A DNA stretch of 64,000 nucleotides from the NCBI GenBank assembly GCA_002077045.2, contig KZ111154.1, forward strand, positions 493,663-557,662, given 5' to 3'. The translations under genes were made by a program, and so were the position numbers. Below, piece by piece: positions 11,554-21,970 of this stretch. Within the stretch, counting starts at the first letter, position 1; every line of letters starts with the position of its first letter. Source of the stretch: Rachicladosporium sp. CCFEE 5018. Taxonomy: Eukaryota > Ascomycota > Dothideomycetes > Cladosporiales > Cladosporiaceae. Under the pieces are notes generated by a model. The model had not been told where the DNA came from. It saw only the letters and a list, made by a program, of their open reading frames with translations, and ran no database searches.

Positions 11554-12679
11554 TACTCGGGTACTCAATGTACTAGATCGCACTTGCGGCAGTACACCGA
11601 ACGAGAGAGTGTTCTTGGCTAGGCAGTCGTGCAACGTTGAGACATTCACTGACCTTCCGACCGCACCCTCGTGTCGAATGACACAGATCTTGATGCCATA
11701 CTCGGCACGTGTTGCGGTATGGTATGACGCAAACCCTCATCCGACTGTGCCGTCGCATATGCCATATTGATCCTCGTACTTCTCATGAGCCTTTACTCAT
11801 GCGCTAGCCCGAAGCCTCCGCCTCTTTTGGGAGCAGTGTCCTACCGTGATCGACAATCCAGAAGACCCGTCGTGGACGCGGTTGCCCTTCAAGCCTCCAG
11901 TATCCCTTGCGGCCAGTACCCAGTGGTTCCAAAGCCCAAGATATGCCCTCGCAATCCAGTCTTTCGCCGTGTATGCTGCGCAATGATTCCAAAATCAGAT
12001 CAAGCAGATCGTCAAGTCAGCAGACCCAACACCGCCCCGTCCAAGACCAAGGCGCACTCGCAGCCAGCGCAAGCGGTGTGGCTGACGTGCCTCTCTCCCT
12101 CTCTCCAATCAGACGTGGGGGTGGGGTACCCGATAATGGTGGGGGAGATCAAGGACGGCACGAGCGGAATGGACTCCGGTACATTAACATCCACCTACAC
12201 CGTCACACCCAAGTACCGGCGATCAGAAAGAAGTGTAAGATGCTTGCAGCGCTTCCGAGGATAAATGCTGAGAAGCGTGATGAGGCGAGCAATCCGCCTG
12301 ATCAAAGCCTGGCGCATGCGACAAGATCTGCGATCGGGGTGTCATGCGCGTGCGGGTTCTGGACCGCAGGGAGGCTGCATGCATGATGTGTATGCAGGCA
12401 CGAGGCAATAGCCTGAATCACATGTACCTAGAGACCTAGAGACCTGGAATAGCAAGAGAATGTCTGATGATCGAGAGAGAAGGTAGTCAGAAAGCGCTTT
12501 TTGTTGATACAGAGTAGGTAACAGTGAGGTCTAGGCCGTAATGTACTGTAGACAGGCGTAACGCAAGCAAAGTAGTCAAGCAAGCAAGTCCCGTACATGT
12601 CGCCTCAACGCCGTGTCGTACACCTTCTCACACTCAACTCTTCGCGCGAAGCAACATCACCCTCAACAGATGCAAGCAC
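11554..12679. other. Intergenic region, no supported gene
   Basis: This 1126-bp region separates the membrane-protein start from the NSR1 stop. A 165-codon open frame at 11767-12264 has no recognisable family features and unconvincing composition. A short tandem duplication (acctagaga twice) lies near 12426-12443. I see no tRNA-like structure. Confidence 0.4.
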
Positions 12680-14289
12680 CTAATCGAAGTTAACCTTCTT
12701 GCCGCTGAAGTCACCGAAGCCACCACGGTTCGTAGTTCCACCGCGGCCACCACGACCGCCACGGTCACCGCCACGACCACGACCGCCGCCGCGTCCACCA
12801 CGGTCAAAGCCACCACGCCCGCCGCCGCGACCACCACGGTCGCCGAAGCCACCACGGCCACCGCGACCGCCGCGATCACCGAAGCCGCGTCCACCACCGC
12901 GACCACCACGATCACCACCAGCGTCCTCACGAGCCTTAGCGTAGTCGAGACGGACCGGACGGCCAGCGACGTCAGCACCCTGCAGCGCGTCGAAAGCAGC
13001 GACAGCCTCCTCAGTGGATGTCATCTCGAGGTATCCGAAGCCCTTGGGCGCACCAGTCTCGCGATCAGTCGGGAGACGAATCCCTTTGATCTGGCCATAC
13101 TCCTGGAAGACCTCGGTCAAAGTCTCCTCGCTGCAGTCGAAGCTCAAGTTGCCCAAGAACAGCGTGCTGGCAGGCGGGTTCTGCGTATCCCCAAACTTCT
13201 TCGCGCGATCATTTTGCTTCTGCTGCGGCGTCGCATTGCTATCCCTCGGCTGCGAGAAATCAACGCGAATCTGGCGGTTGTCGAGATCGGAGTTGTACAG
13301 CGCGGCCTGAGCCTTGATAGCGTCGTCGATATTGGTGAACTCGACGTAGCCGAAGCCCTTGCTGCGGCCGGAGTCGCGGTCCGTGATGATGCGCACGCCG
13401 GCAAGCTCGCCGAACTCTTCGAAGTGCCTAGTAAGCCAGTCTTCGTCGACGTTCCAGCTGATGTTGCCGATGAACAGGTTGGCGGTGGGGTCCTTCATCT
13501 CGCCCTCGACGTCGATCTTGGGGCGCTTGCCGGTGGAGTCTGCGGTGGCGGTCTCGGTCTCGGCCTTGCGCTTCTTGGAGGGAGCCTCCTCGGTCTTGGG
13601 CGCCTCGTCCTCGTCATCGTCTTCGTCGGAGGAGTCGTCTTCATCATCGTCATCGTCGGCGGCCTGCGTAAATGTTAGTATTGCTCGAGTGAGGTTTGCT
13701 GAAGTATACATACCCCAGCCTTAGCAGCGCCGTTGGTCTTGGCCACGGGAGCGCCACCGTCACCGCTCTCGTCGCTGTCCTCCTCGTCGGAGGAGTCGGC
13801 GTCCTTCATCTCGGCATCGACAGCAGCCTTTGCGCCAGCAGGGGCAGCGGCCTCCTCCTCATCGCTGGAGTCGTCGCTGTCGTCATCGTCGGCAGCAGCA
13901 GCGCCATTGGCCTTGCCGTTGGTTTTGGCAGCAGGCGCCTCATCCTCGGAGGAGTCGCTTTCGTCGGAGCTCTCGGCAGCAGGAGCAGCAGCCTTCTTGG
14001 AAGCGCTCACAGGCGTCGGCTTGGCGGCAACCTCTTCCTCCTCACTGTCCTCGCTATCCTCCTCAGAAGATGGCTCGGGCGTAGGCTCCTTCTTGCTCTT
14101 CTTGGACTTCTTGCTGGACTTCTCCTTCTCGACCACCTTTGCAACTTTCTTAGCGGTGTCCTTGGCAACAGCCTTTGGCGCCTCGGCGGACTTGCTCACA
14201 CGACCGGCCTTGACGGCGTCGACGGGCTTGCTAGCCTTTGCAGGCGCAGCAGCGGCCGCAACCTTGCTTCCCTTCTTGTCCTTGGCCAT
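12680..14289 (-). CDS. NSR1: Nucleolin-like protein (Nsr1/Gar2): acidic N-terminus, two RRMs, RGG tail
   Basis: Exons 14289-13714 and 13663-12680 (intron 50 nt, phase 0) encode 519 residues. The protein acts in the nucleolus in pre-rRNA processing and ribosome assembly. The first 250 residues alternate Lys/Ala-rich blocks with Asp/Glu/Ser tracts, the usual casein-kinase-type substrate region. RRM1 starts near residue 253 (RNP2 LFIGNI, RNP1 KGFGYVEF). RRM2 starts near 360 (RNP2 LFLGNL, RNP1 KGFGYLEM). The tail is a GGRGG/DRGGRGG repeat of about 65 residues ending GDFSGKKVNFD. This is the standard order for Nsr1, gar2 and nucleolin, and the length fits. The intron falls inside an acidic tract. 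Confidence 0.92.
12728..12925 (-). repeat. Coding repeat for the RGG/GAR tail of NSR1
   Basis: Degenerate 9-15 nt units (ccaccacggc / ccgccgcg on the + strand) encode Arg-Gly-Gly repeats. The regular spacing comes from codon-level repetition in the gene. Confidence 0.85.
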
Positions 14290-15348
14290 TATGCCGAGGG
14301 TTTGTGATGATTGTATGTTCTGCAGGCGATGTCAGTTCTGTATCTCCCACTTGATGAACTTTCAGCAAGCAGCTGTATATATCGGTCTGTCAATCGTCTC
14401 AAACACCCAGCGGGACAGGGACGGCGAAGTGATAGCAGCGCGAAGCTCCGATCTCGGTCAAGCCCACAGGCGGACAGAGTCCGTAGTTCAAGCCCTCGAT
14501 ACCCCGCGAAGGAGAGCAGTCACCGAAGTAATGCTGTCCTCGAGATGAAGCTGTAGGAAGCTGTGATCTCGGTAGCCCTCAAAGCGCCAACGCCCAAAAA
14601 GCAGCAATTGTTCCCTATGATAAGCCCACGGTGCCCACTTGGTGACGAGAAGTCACTCTGCTGAAATCAACTTATCGCTGCCGCCAGGGTGGTGTGTGCC
14701 CACAAGGTGCCGAGGCAGGCGAGCGATAGTCGACACAGCTTGAGTCAAGGTCTGACAGTGCCCACTGATATATGCGTGTGTGTGTTCACTCGTTCACGGC
14801 ATCGGTGAAGAGGAGGATTGTAGATGTACCAACGAACCGATTGTATGTGTCTGTCCCCTCTGTGCTGCAGTAGCACTGTGTAGTATCGATACCCTTCTGT
14901 TGCAATATGACAGCGGCGATGTGCTGTCGAATGGTGTCTGGTCGTGTGTGGTAGAGGAAGAGGCTGGCAGAGCAGAAAGATTTCGGCCTTGATAAAGTTC
15001 TGATTGAGCTAGTCCATTTTAGGTAAGCCTCGAGGAGCTTCATGCGCGCCTATCAGAGCAAAGTGCCGCCAGCCATCGCTACGCACACCTTGATGGAGGG
15101 GTCGAGACTCGACAACACTGTGGCACCGATTCGCGGATCCGGTTCATCACAGTTAGACGTTTCTCGATAGGATCGCGACTCGACCACACGAGACTAGACG
15201 CGACCACGATCTCATCGCGACGGCTTCTTCGCGTCTCCTCTGAGGCGCAGTTGCTTGACGTGGAGGCCAAGAACAGAATCTCGAGTCTGTAACAACTTCG
15301 TCAACGGGTACACTATCCTACATCTTCTATTGTATTCTCCTTGCTATC
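14290..15348. other. Divergent upstream region of NSR1 and NUS1
   Basis: This 1059-bp head-to-head intergenic region has no supported exon. It should hold both promoters and 5' UTRs. I found no tRNA-like A/B box pair and no repeat worth recording. Confidence 0.4.
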
Positions 15349-16262
15349 ATGGCGGCGTCAGTGAATTCCGTACTCGCGCTACTACTCCACTTCCTACTCT
15401 CCACCATCTTCAGCATCTACATTCGCGGCCGCAAGCTGTACCACGCTCTCTTTGACCGCATCTCAGCGATCCTGAATTACCACCACCGGACACCCGAGAG
15501 TGAGCCAGTCAGTCCACACGCAAATCTGCCAATACTAACAACATCCCACCAGTCATCGCCCGCGACGTCAAACCCCTAGCTCGCCTCCCAAAACACCTCT
15601 CCGTAATCCTCACCCTCCCACCCGACCAAAAAGACGTAACCCTCCTCCTCAATCGCCTCGATGGCCTAATCCACGACGCCTGCGAACTCGTAGCCTGGAG
15701 CGCAGCAGCCGGGATCCCCGTCCTCTCCATCTACGAGAAGACTGGCCTGCTCAAGTCCTCGCAGACCCAACTCCACCGCCGCATCGAGAAAACGTTGACG
15801 TCCTACTACGGCGCTACGAACCCGCATAAACCGACGTTCTCGCTGCGAGCGCCGAACACGCAATCCTACACACCTCCCGCGTCGCCTCCCTCAAATCCCT
15901 CGTCACCTCCACACCCCCGGCAGCGCCCGCACATTACCCTCCTCCTCCTCTCCGCCGCCGACTCCCGCCAGACGCTCGTCGACCTCACGCGCACATTGGC
16001 ATCAATGTCGCAATCGCACACCCTCTCACCTTCAGACATCAGCCCCGCCTTGATCGACGCGGAGCTAGAGGAGAGCGTCATGGGCGAGCCGGATTTACTC
16101 ATAATGTTCGGGGAGAAGGCTACGCTTGAGGGATACCCGCCTTGGCAGGTACGGTTGACGGAGATCTTTCAGCTGGCGGATTATACGGGGGGAGTGGGGT
16201 ATCATGTGTTTGTTAGGGGGTTGCGGAAGTATGCCGGGGCTGAGATGAGGTTTGGGCGGTAA
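15349..16262 (+). CDS. NUS1: Nus1, accessory subunit of cis-prenyltransferase (dehydrodolichyl diphosphate synthase)
   Basis: Exons 15349-15499 and 15553-16262 (intron 53 nt, phase 1) encode 286 residues. Nus1 (NgBR homologue) pairs with the catalytic subunit (Rer2/Srt1 type) at the ER to make the polyprenyl chain of dolichol. One N-terminal membrane helix is visible (VLALLLHFLLSTIFSIYI). After it comes the family core: LARLPKHLSVIL, DGLIHDACELVAWSAAAGIP, LSIYEKTG and PDLLIMFG. The C-terminus ends EMRFGR, retaining the RxG signature that the Nus1/NgBR subunit contributes to the shared active site. The splice restores RTPEIIARDVKPL. ALG6, an enzyme that uses dolichol-linked sugar, is encoded 2.4 kb away; I treat that as coincidence. 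Confidence 0.9.
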
Positions 16263-16542
16263 GATGTGGTGCTTCTGCGGTCACACCGCTGGATTTCGAC
16301 TCTGAGCGGGAGAAAGGAATGCGAAGTGGTGTTGTTACACTCCTTCTACCCTACAAGCGTTCATCACAGACGTCCCAGTATGTACATATGCAGTCTCCGT
16401 CTACTCCAGATATGGCTTCTTGCCGATCCCAGTCAACCTCGTGGCAGCTCCTTACAGCAACTTCATACTTTTACTGCTCGCCGGTCACCTTGCCAATTCC
16501 CGCCACATCCCTTATCCAATATTCCACCCCTCCCTAGATTCC

Positions 16543-16782
16543 TCAAGGAATGCTAAACCCAAACCCCTCCATACACCGCCTATACCCGCTTACCATATCC
16601 TGACACGCCGCTTGCGGGTCCTTGGCCGTGGAAAACAGCATGCATTCGTCGCAGGCGGCTTTCTCGTCTTTGCACACGCAGCAGGGTTTGGGTTTTGATG
16701 CTGTTGAGGAGGCGGATGTGGATGTTGCTGGAGAGAGGGAGGTGGAGGACTTGAGGGAGGAGGCGAGGTTGTCGGGGGACAT
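16543..16782 (-). CDS. COX17: Cox17, copper chaperone for cytochrome c oxidase
   Basis: A single exon of 79 residues. Cox17 carries Cu(I) in the mitochondrial intermembrane space to Sco1 and Cox11 for cytochrome oxidase assembly. The diagnostic KPCCVC copper site is present. It is followed by a twin Cx9C helical hairpin (CKDEKAACDEC and CQDMVSGYRRC) and the terminal GFGF. One extra cysteine sits inside the first Cx9C spacer (KAAC), where many family members have Arg or Glu. The N-terminus is a Ser/Thr-rich extension of about 32 residues, longer than in yeast. The start is the only in-frame ATG. It is divergent from RNA1. Confidence 0.93.
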   Translation of the reverse strand: MSPDNLASSLKSSTSLSPATSTSASSTASKPKPCCVCKDEKAACDECMLFSTAKDPQAACQDMVSGYRRCMEGFGFSIP

Positions 16783-17148
16783 GGGTTGGAGGGAGGATGC
16801 TTTGGGTGGATTAGTGGGTGGGCATGGAGGAAGAAAGGGGGGAGAGGGACGGACTTGGGGTTGAGGTGGACATTGTAATTGATCTGAGTAAGGATTGGTG
16901 AATGCTTTGGATGATGTGCGCTGTTAGAGAGTGACTGGGATGATATGTATTCGGGATTACCAATATCTTGCGATCTCGTCATGCACAATTGCGCCACCAC
17001 GCGGCAAGAATAACCCTGCTCCCGAACTCTAAAGCAGAGCCGCAAAACATTGCCAGGGGTCTGCATATCAGAAACACCCCACCACCCAAAACCATCTCAG
17101 ACACGCGACTCGACCTTCTCATCCTCACCACTCCTCGCCGCCGCCACC
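16783..17148. promoter_or_regulatory. Bidirectional upstream region COX17 / RNA1
   Basis: A 366-bp head-to-head spacer. The RNA1 start sits in gccgccaccATGG, an ideal Kozak-type context, which decides that start. Confidence 0.5.
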
Positions 17149-18447
17149 ATGGCTTCCTCCGCCCCCTCCGACGCTACTACCTTCTCCCTCCGCAACCTCG
17201 CCCTGAAGCTCAACACTGCCGACGACCTCACCCCCCACATCGGCCCTCTCACCTCCTCACCAACAACGATAACCCACATCGACTTCTCAGGCAACACCCT
17301 CGGCGTAGCAGCATGCCAGCATATCTCCACGCTCCTCCCCAACCTGACGTCTCTCCGCTCCGCCAACCTAGCAGACATCTTCACCGGCCGCCTGCTAGCC
17401 GAGATCCCTCCCGCCCTAGACGCCCTGTTGACAGCACTGCGAACATGCGGGAAGCTCGAAGAGATCAATCTGAACGACAATGCTTTCGGTCTTAATACTG
17501 TCGAGCCCTTGCGCCCTTTCCTAAGCAACCACGTGCCATTGCGACATCTCTACCTAAACAACAACGGTCTCGGCCCTGCAGCCGGCACCCTAGTTGCACA
17601 ATCCCTCGAGCAACTCGCTGCGCGCAAAGCTGAGGTGCGCAAAGCTGGGCAACAGGTTCCAGATCTGGAGACCGTGGTATGCGGCCGCAATCGCCTCGAA
17701 GCTGGCAGCATGGCTGCGTGGGCGAAAGCTTTCTCTGCGCATGGTAAAGTCAAGACGGTGAAGATGGTGCAGAATGGTATTCGGATTGAAGGGATTGTCA
17801 CGTTGTTGCGAGATGGGCTGGCGAAATGTACGGGGTTGGAGTTACTGGATCTGCAGGATAATACGTTCACTTTGAAAGCTTCGCGGACATTGGCGGAAGT
17901 TCTGCCAAGGTGGGAAGGCCTTGTGGAGTTGGCGGTGGGGGATTGTTTACTTTCTGCAAGGGGCGGCGTGGCTGTTGCGGAGGCGCTTGGAAAGGGGAAT
18001 AATGGGAAGGTGGAGGTGTTGAGGCTGGGGTTTAACGAGATTGATCGGAAGGGTCTGGCTGCACTGGTCAAGGCTGCTGATGGGAAGGCAATACCGCGGC
18101 TGAGGAGGGTGGAGCTCAACGGCAACAAGTTCTCCGAAGACGACGAGAACATCGAGGCGTTGCAGACGATCTTGTCGAAGCGGAAAGTGGAGAGTGAAGC
18201 CTCGGACGCTTACCCTGGGCTGGATCACGAAGATGAGAACTCGTGGGGATTGGATGAGTTGGATGAGCTTGAAGATGAGGATTCGGGTGATGAAGACGAG
18301 CAAGAGGATGAAGCAGATGAGGTAGATGCCGAGGAAGCGAGCATCGTGCGGGATGCAGATCTGGCTGAAGAGGAGCCCGTGAGCCAGAAGAAGGACAACG
18401 ATGTCGATGAACTCGCCGCTGCGTTCGGCAAGGCGGAGATCAAGTGA
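17149..18447 (+). CDS. RNA1: Rna1, Ran GTPase-activating protein
   Basis: A single exon of 432 residues. Rna1 stimulates GTP hydrolysis by Ran in the cytoplasm and so maintains the gradient that drives nuclear transport. Leucine-rich repeats of the RanGAP type run from about residue 30 to 340 (HIDFSGNTLG, EINLNDNAFG, HLYLNNNGLG, LLDLQDNTF, VLRLGFNEID, RVELNGNKFS). The catalytic-arginine loop is represented by VVCGRNRLEAGSM. An acidic tail of about 60 residues (ELEDEDSGDEDEQEDEADE) follows, as in yeast and fission yeast Rna1. The ATG at 17149 has an ideal initiation context; the frame extends 33 codons upstream without looking coding. Confidence 0.95.
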   Translation: MASSAPSDATTFSLRNLALKLNTADDLTPHIGPLTSSPTTITHIDFSGNTLGVAACQHISTLLPNLTSLRSANLADIFTGRLLAEIPPALDALLTALRTCGKLEEINLNDNAFGLNTVEPLRPFLSNHVPLRHLYLNNNGLGPAAGTLVAQSLEQLAARKAEVRKAGQQVPDLETVVCGRNRLEAGSMAAWAKAFSAHGKVKTVKMVQNGIRIEGIVTLLRDGLAKCTGLELLDLQDNTFTLKASRTLAEVLPRWEGLVELAVGDCLLSARGGVAVAEALGKGNNGKVEVLRLGFNEIDRKGLAALVKAADGKAIPRLRRVELNGNKFSEDDENIEALQTILSKRKVESEASDAYPGLDHEDENSWGLDELDELEDEDSGDEDEQEDEADEVDAEEASIVRDADLAEEEPVSQKKDNDVDELAAAFGKAEIK

Positions 18448-18616
18448 GCCCAGACTAATATGAGAGTGGGGAGAGAGGCACATATGGTCAGCAAAGCATT
18501 TGTCGTACGAGCGGATGGGATACCCCTTATTTTGCATAGCGCGCGCAGATGCAGCGATAGAGTCAGGACATGGAAGTAAAAGCATAGATAGCTTATTCTA
18601 GATTACACTATCGCAC

Positions 18617-20404
18617 TCACTGCGTTTTCTTCGCCGTCTCCCGGCGAGTCGCCTCTAGCAAGCCACTACTCACCACACTCTGCCACAGACACCACAAGTA
18701 GCACAGCCCAAACCCAGCAGCGCCTATACTCACATTCGCCACGATCCATAGATCTGGCTTGCCTTCTGGCGTCTCTACGAACGCCTCCACGACGTGCCAG
18801 GCGATCATCGCAGCGTAGGTGCCTAAATGCAGGATCTTGCTCGTCCAGTGCAACTCCGCTTCCTCGCCCGACCGTGCCGTAGATCCGAGGTAGATACTCA
18901 GGCTCGTGGGCGGGAGAGCGAGAAGCCAGCTCCACAGCCCCGTGAGAACGAAGTAAGGGATGCGCAGCTCGTCGCGTTTGAGTAGGGGGAAGAGCGTGAA
19001 GGCTGCGAGGACGTTTGCGTAGCCCACCCAGCCGCGAACGGAAGGCTTCATCCCGTCTTTCCCAGCCAGGTGGAGCGTCATAGGCAGCAGAGGTAGCAGG
19101 ACGTTCTTCTCATGCACCTGAAAACCGCAGAGGAAGAAACCCCATGCTGTTGTCGCGAGAGCTGGGGCTAGGACTTGTGGTCGAGGAGCTAGGAAGAGAA
19201 GTGCGCAGGGCGGGGTGATTGAGGGTAATGTCAAGAGGAGAGATGCGCGGGACAGAGTTGAGGCGGAGTAAGCGGAGAGCTTGTGGAGGCCTGTGGAGTG
19301 CACAAAGCACCAGATGTTCGCTACTTTGTCTTCGAAGAGGCCGCGGGCGAAGGGAAAGATGCGGTGGACTGCTTGGAGCAGCTGGGTGATGTAGGGGTAG
19401 AGTATCGACTTCTCTGAGCTGAGGATTGCAGGGAGCGAGGCGAGGAGTGGTGGTGGCGTTGCGGTCGCGGGGAGGGGCAGAGAGCGGTAGGTGTCGAAGG
19501 CTGTCCCTAGCAGCAGAGGCAGAAACAGTAAGGCGAAGGAAGCGAGCGTAATGATCGCTATCCCTACCAGCCGCGGGAGGTTCAACCGAGGGAACACGCA
19601 AGAGCCGGCTAAGTAAGCGGCTATGGCCGGCGCGTAGAAAAGCGCCATCTGCTTGAATCCCAGTGCGCCGACGAAGAAGACACAGCTCCAGAGCCTACGA
19701 CCCGCGTACAACGATGCGATGGACGCGAGCGTGAAGCCCAGCATCACGGTGTTGTATTGGAAGTGCCCATGGTCTATCAGGATCGTTGCAGGCTGCATGA
19801 GCAGTGCTGTGAGAGCTATGCCGGACTCCCAGGGGTTGATGTTGTGCATGCGGCCCAGCTGGCGGACGCATATGACTGCTGCGGGCGTGTAGATCAGGTA
19901 CTCGCTTATGATGACTGTGGCGCGCATAAAGACCTTGACGCCGTGGTCATCGTTGCCCCTGCTGAGGTAAAGGGCGAACCAGTCAGGGTTCAAGAGGCTT
20001 CCGATCTGTCCACATATCCAGGAATGGTAGGCCGTCAAAGGGGGGTAGTCTAGACCCCACCACTCGAGGTCATGAAAGTACCAATGCGTCATGGGTAGGT
20101 GGATCGTCAGTTCCATCCAATGTCTCTGCGCTTCGAAGTCGCCGTGCATGGGTGGACGAGCTCTGCCGGAATACGGCCAGAAGCCTGTGGTCCAGCGGAA
20201 GAGCCCAGTAATCATGAGTATGCTAGAGAGGATTACCCAGCTGGAGGTGGGTACGCCTTTGGTAGGCCAGAAGAACGCGGCCAGGGGGAAGGCCGGGCGT
20301 TCGCGCGAAGAGGTCGCATCGAGCGTGATGGAGCCATTGCTCGTTGCTGCGTGGACTTCGGACGCGCGGGACTTCTTTCGAGGTCTGTGAGACGGCGTGG
20401 ACAT
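18617..20404 (-). CDS. ALG6: Alg6, dolichyl-P-Glc:Man9GlcNAc2-PP-dolichol alpha-1,3-glucosyltransferase
   Basis: A single exon of 595 residues. Alg6 adds the first glucose to the lipid-linked oligosaccharide on the lumenal side of the ER. It is a polytopic membrane protein of the ALG6/ALG8 family. The first lumenal loop carries HGDFEAQRHWMELT, whose Asp (about residue 89) matches the family's proposed catalytic base. Next comes YFHDLEWWGLDYPPLTAYHSW, the variant of the motif that points to ALG6 rather than ALG8. Further signatures are DHGHFQYN, GFKQMALFYAP and FQVHEKNVLLPLLP. The N-terminal 50 residues are a basic, Ser-rich cytosolic extension. It converges on RNA1 with 169 bp between stops. 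Confidence 0.93.
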   Translation of the reverse strand: MSTPSHRPRKKSRASEVHAATSNGSITLDATSSRERPAFPLAAFFWPTKGVPTSSWVILSSILMITGLFRWTTGFWPYSGRARPPMHGDFEAQRHWMELTIHLPMTHWYFHDLEWWGLDYPPLTAYHSWICGQIGSLLNPDWFALYLSRGNDDHGVKVFMRATVIISEYLIYTPAAVICVRQLGRMHNINPWESGIALTALLMQPATILIDHGHFQYNTVMLGFTLASIASLYAGRRLWSCVFFVGALGFKQMALFYAPAIAAYLAGSCVFPRLNLPRLVGIAIITLASFALLFLPLLLGTAFDTYRSLPLPATATPPPLLASLPAILSSEKSILYPYITQLLQAVHRIFPFARGLFEDKVANIWCFVHSTGLHKLSAYSASTLSRASLLLTLPSITPPCALLFLAPRPQVLAPALATTAWGFFLCGFQVHEKNVLLPLLPMTLHLAGKDGMKPSVRGWVGYANVLAAFTLFPLLKRDELRIPYFVLTGLWSWLLALPPTSLSIYLGSTARSGEEAELHWTSKILHLGTYAAMIAWHVVEAFVETPEGKPDLWIVANVSIGAAGFGLCYLWCLWQSVVSSGLLEATRRETAKKTQ

Positions 20405-20922
20405 GGCGATGCTGTCCTGCTGTTATGGCTGATCGTTACCGAAACATGTTTAGGTTCACGCTTTGCCCAGCAGAGTCGATGTCGAAGGGACCAATCGAAA
20501 TCCCAGAGTATGGTCCACGAGGCGATCTTACGATTCGGTAGTCTGCTAACGTCGGTGGCTTCCCGTATTTGCCAGAATCCTGAACGAGACGGAAGCATAT
20601 ATGTATTCGGTGTCCACAGCTGATGTCCAATGCGTTGCACGGGCCGACTTTGATCCGTGATTGTCTATGTGCCATCACGCCTGCCTCTTCCACGACACTC
20701 TCATCATTCCGTCACTTCGCGTCTCGTTCCCGTGGTCAAGTCTACAATAATTCAGGCGAACCATGAGTTGAGAGGAGAGAGACTACCCAGAACCATCATG
20801 CTGGCGATCTGATATCGTGCAGATTGGGATTCTCAACGATAACACGCTCCTCCATGCAGCTAGGCGGCTTGACATAAACCACCGCAGGGACTTCAACGCG
20901 ACACCTGAGATCCGAGAGTTCA
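20405..20922. other. Intergenic region upstream of ALG6 and the broken F-box gene
   Basis: This 518-bp head-to-head spacer has no supported exon. It presumably holds the ALG6 promoter. Confidence 0.4.
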
Positions 20923-21798
20923 ATGGGTCTATACAACATGGATCCGGAGACTCTCATGGGTTCGATGCAAGTTCAATGCGATCAGCGAACAAGACGTATT
21001 GATACATTGGAGCGACTGGTACAAGTTCTGAGATGCGAGCAGGACGAGCTACTTGCGGATCTCGACAGCCTACGGACGAAGGACGAAGCAATACGCGCCG
21101 GAAACCGTGCGGCACACTCGGTGTTTGCAATTCCGGAGATACTCTCACTGATTCTACAGCAACTAAATGTCGTGAAGCTCCTGGAATGTTTTGCGGTTTG
21201 TAAGTACTGGAAGTGATCGATAGAGTCTGATGTGAAGCTCCTTCGAGCTCTCCATCTGGCGCCTGATTATAAATGTACGGCACGGACACTTCCACCTCAC
21301 GCTGAGGACTCGAATATGATTGAAGAGGATAACTTCAGTCTGCTGGGTCCAGCGAATTACAGAATCTCTTGGACCTTGGAATCGCTCATAACGCCCATGG
21401 GCGGGCTCATGCGGCGGGCGTATATCACGCAACCACCGGTGCAGTGCATGGCTGTCACGATGGGCTGTTGTGAGCAGAGTCACCGCCACTTGGACAGCGG
21501 TCACACTGATGCTGCAATGGGGATCACATTCGGCGTACTTCACGGGCTGACCGCCGAACTGAAGAAGCACGCACAATACTGCTCAGGCCGGCTAGGATTC
21601 GTTGCAGCTGGCAACACGAATCGGGGCTTTGTGTTAGGAGTTGTTGTGATAGAGCAGCAGCAGGGGTGTGCAAGCTCTTCACAGCTGGAAGCACGCATCG
21701 CGAAACATCATCGAGATACGCAGTCTCTGAAAGACATCGTGATAAGGTGGGATTCTTTGCAGCGGCACGGTTCGTATTACGATGAAACTCGTATCTGA
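20923..21798 (+). pseudogene. F-box protein gene interrupted by one in-frame TGA
   Basis: One reading frame runs from ATG 20923 to the stop at 21796-21798 (292 codons) with a single internal TGA at 21214-21216. The N-terminus has a short coiled-coil-like stretch (TRRIDTLERLVQVLRCEQDE). An F-box then follows: VFAIPEILSLILQQL, LECFAVCKYWK, the TGA, then SIESDVKLLRALHLAPDY. The F-box helix clearly continues in the same frame across the stop, so the stop lies inside the domain. Family members usually have a charged residue at that position, and CGA to TGA is one transition. A GTAAGT lies just upstream, but removing the stop by splicing would need a 24-nt intron. Either it is a recent pseudogene, a strain-specific null allele or a base error. 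The downstream part carries no other recognisable domain. Confidence 0.6.
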
Positions 21799-21970
21799 GA
21801 TGCCTGGAAGTCGCTGACCAGTACAGGCCTACGTCCGCTCGTTTCGGGTCTTGGATCTGATCTACAAGCCGCTGTCGTGCAGAACGGCACGCTTGCAAGC
21901 CTGGTAGGCTTCAAGCCCTGAGAGCCCGAAAGCCAGGACTGCCCTGGACTAGAGAGTGATCGGCTCTTCT

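Noticed and set aside
11767..12386. Two overlapping rightward open frames (165 and 159 codons)
   Set aside because: Overlapping in different frames with no recognisable domain or good start context; most likely chance.
12728..12925. Regularly spaced short repeats resembling a CRISPR-like array
   Set aside because: They encode the RGG tail of nucleolin; spacing follows codons and there are no unique spacers.
21199..21224. A GTAAGT...TAG pair around the TGA that could act as an intron
   Set aside because: It would be 24 nt, far below the 46-nt minimum seen elsewhere here, and would remove conserved F-box residues.
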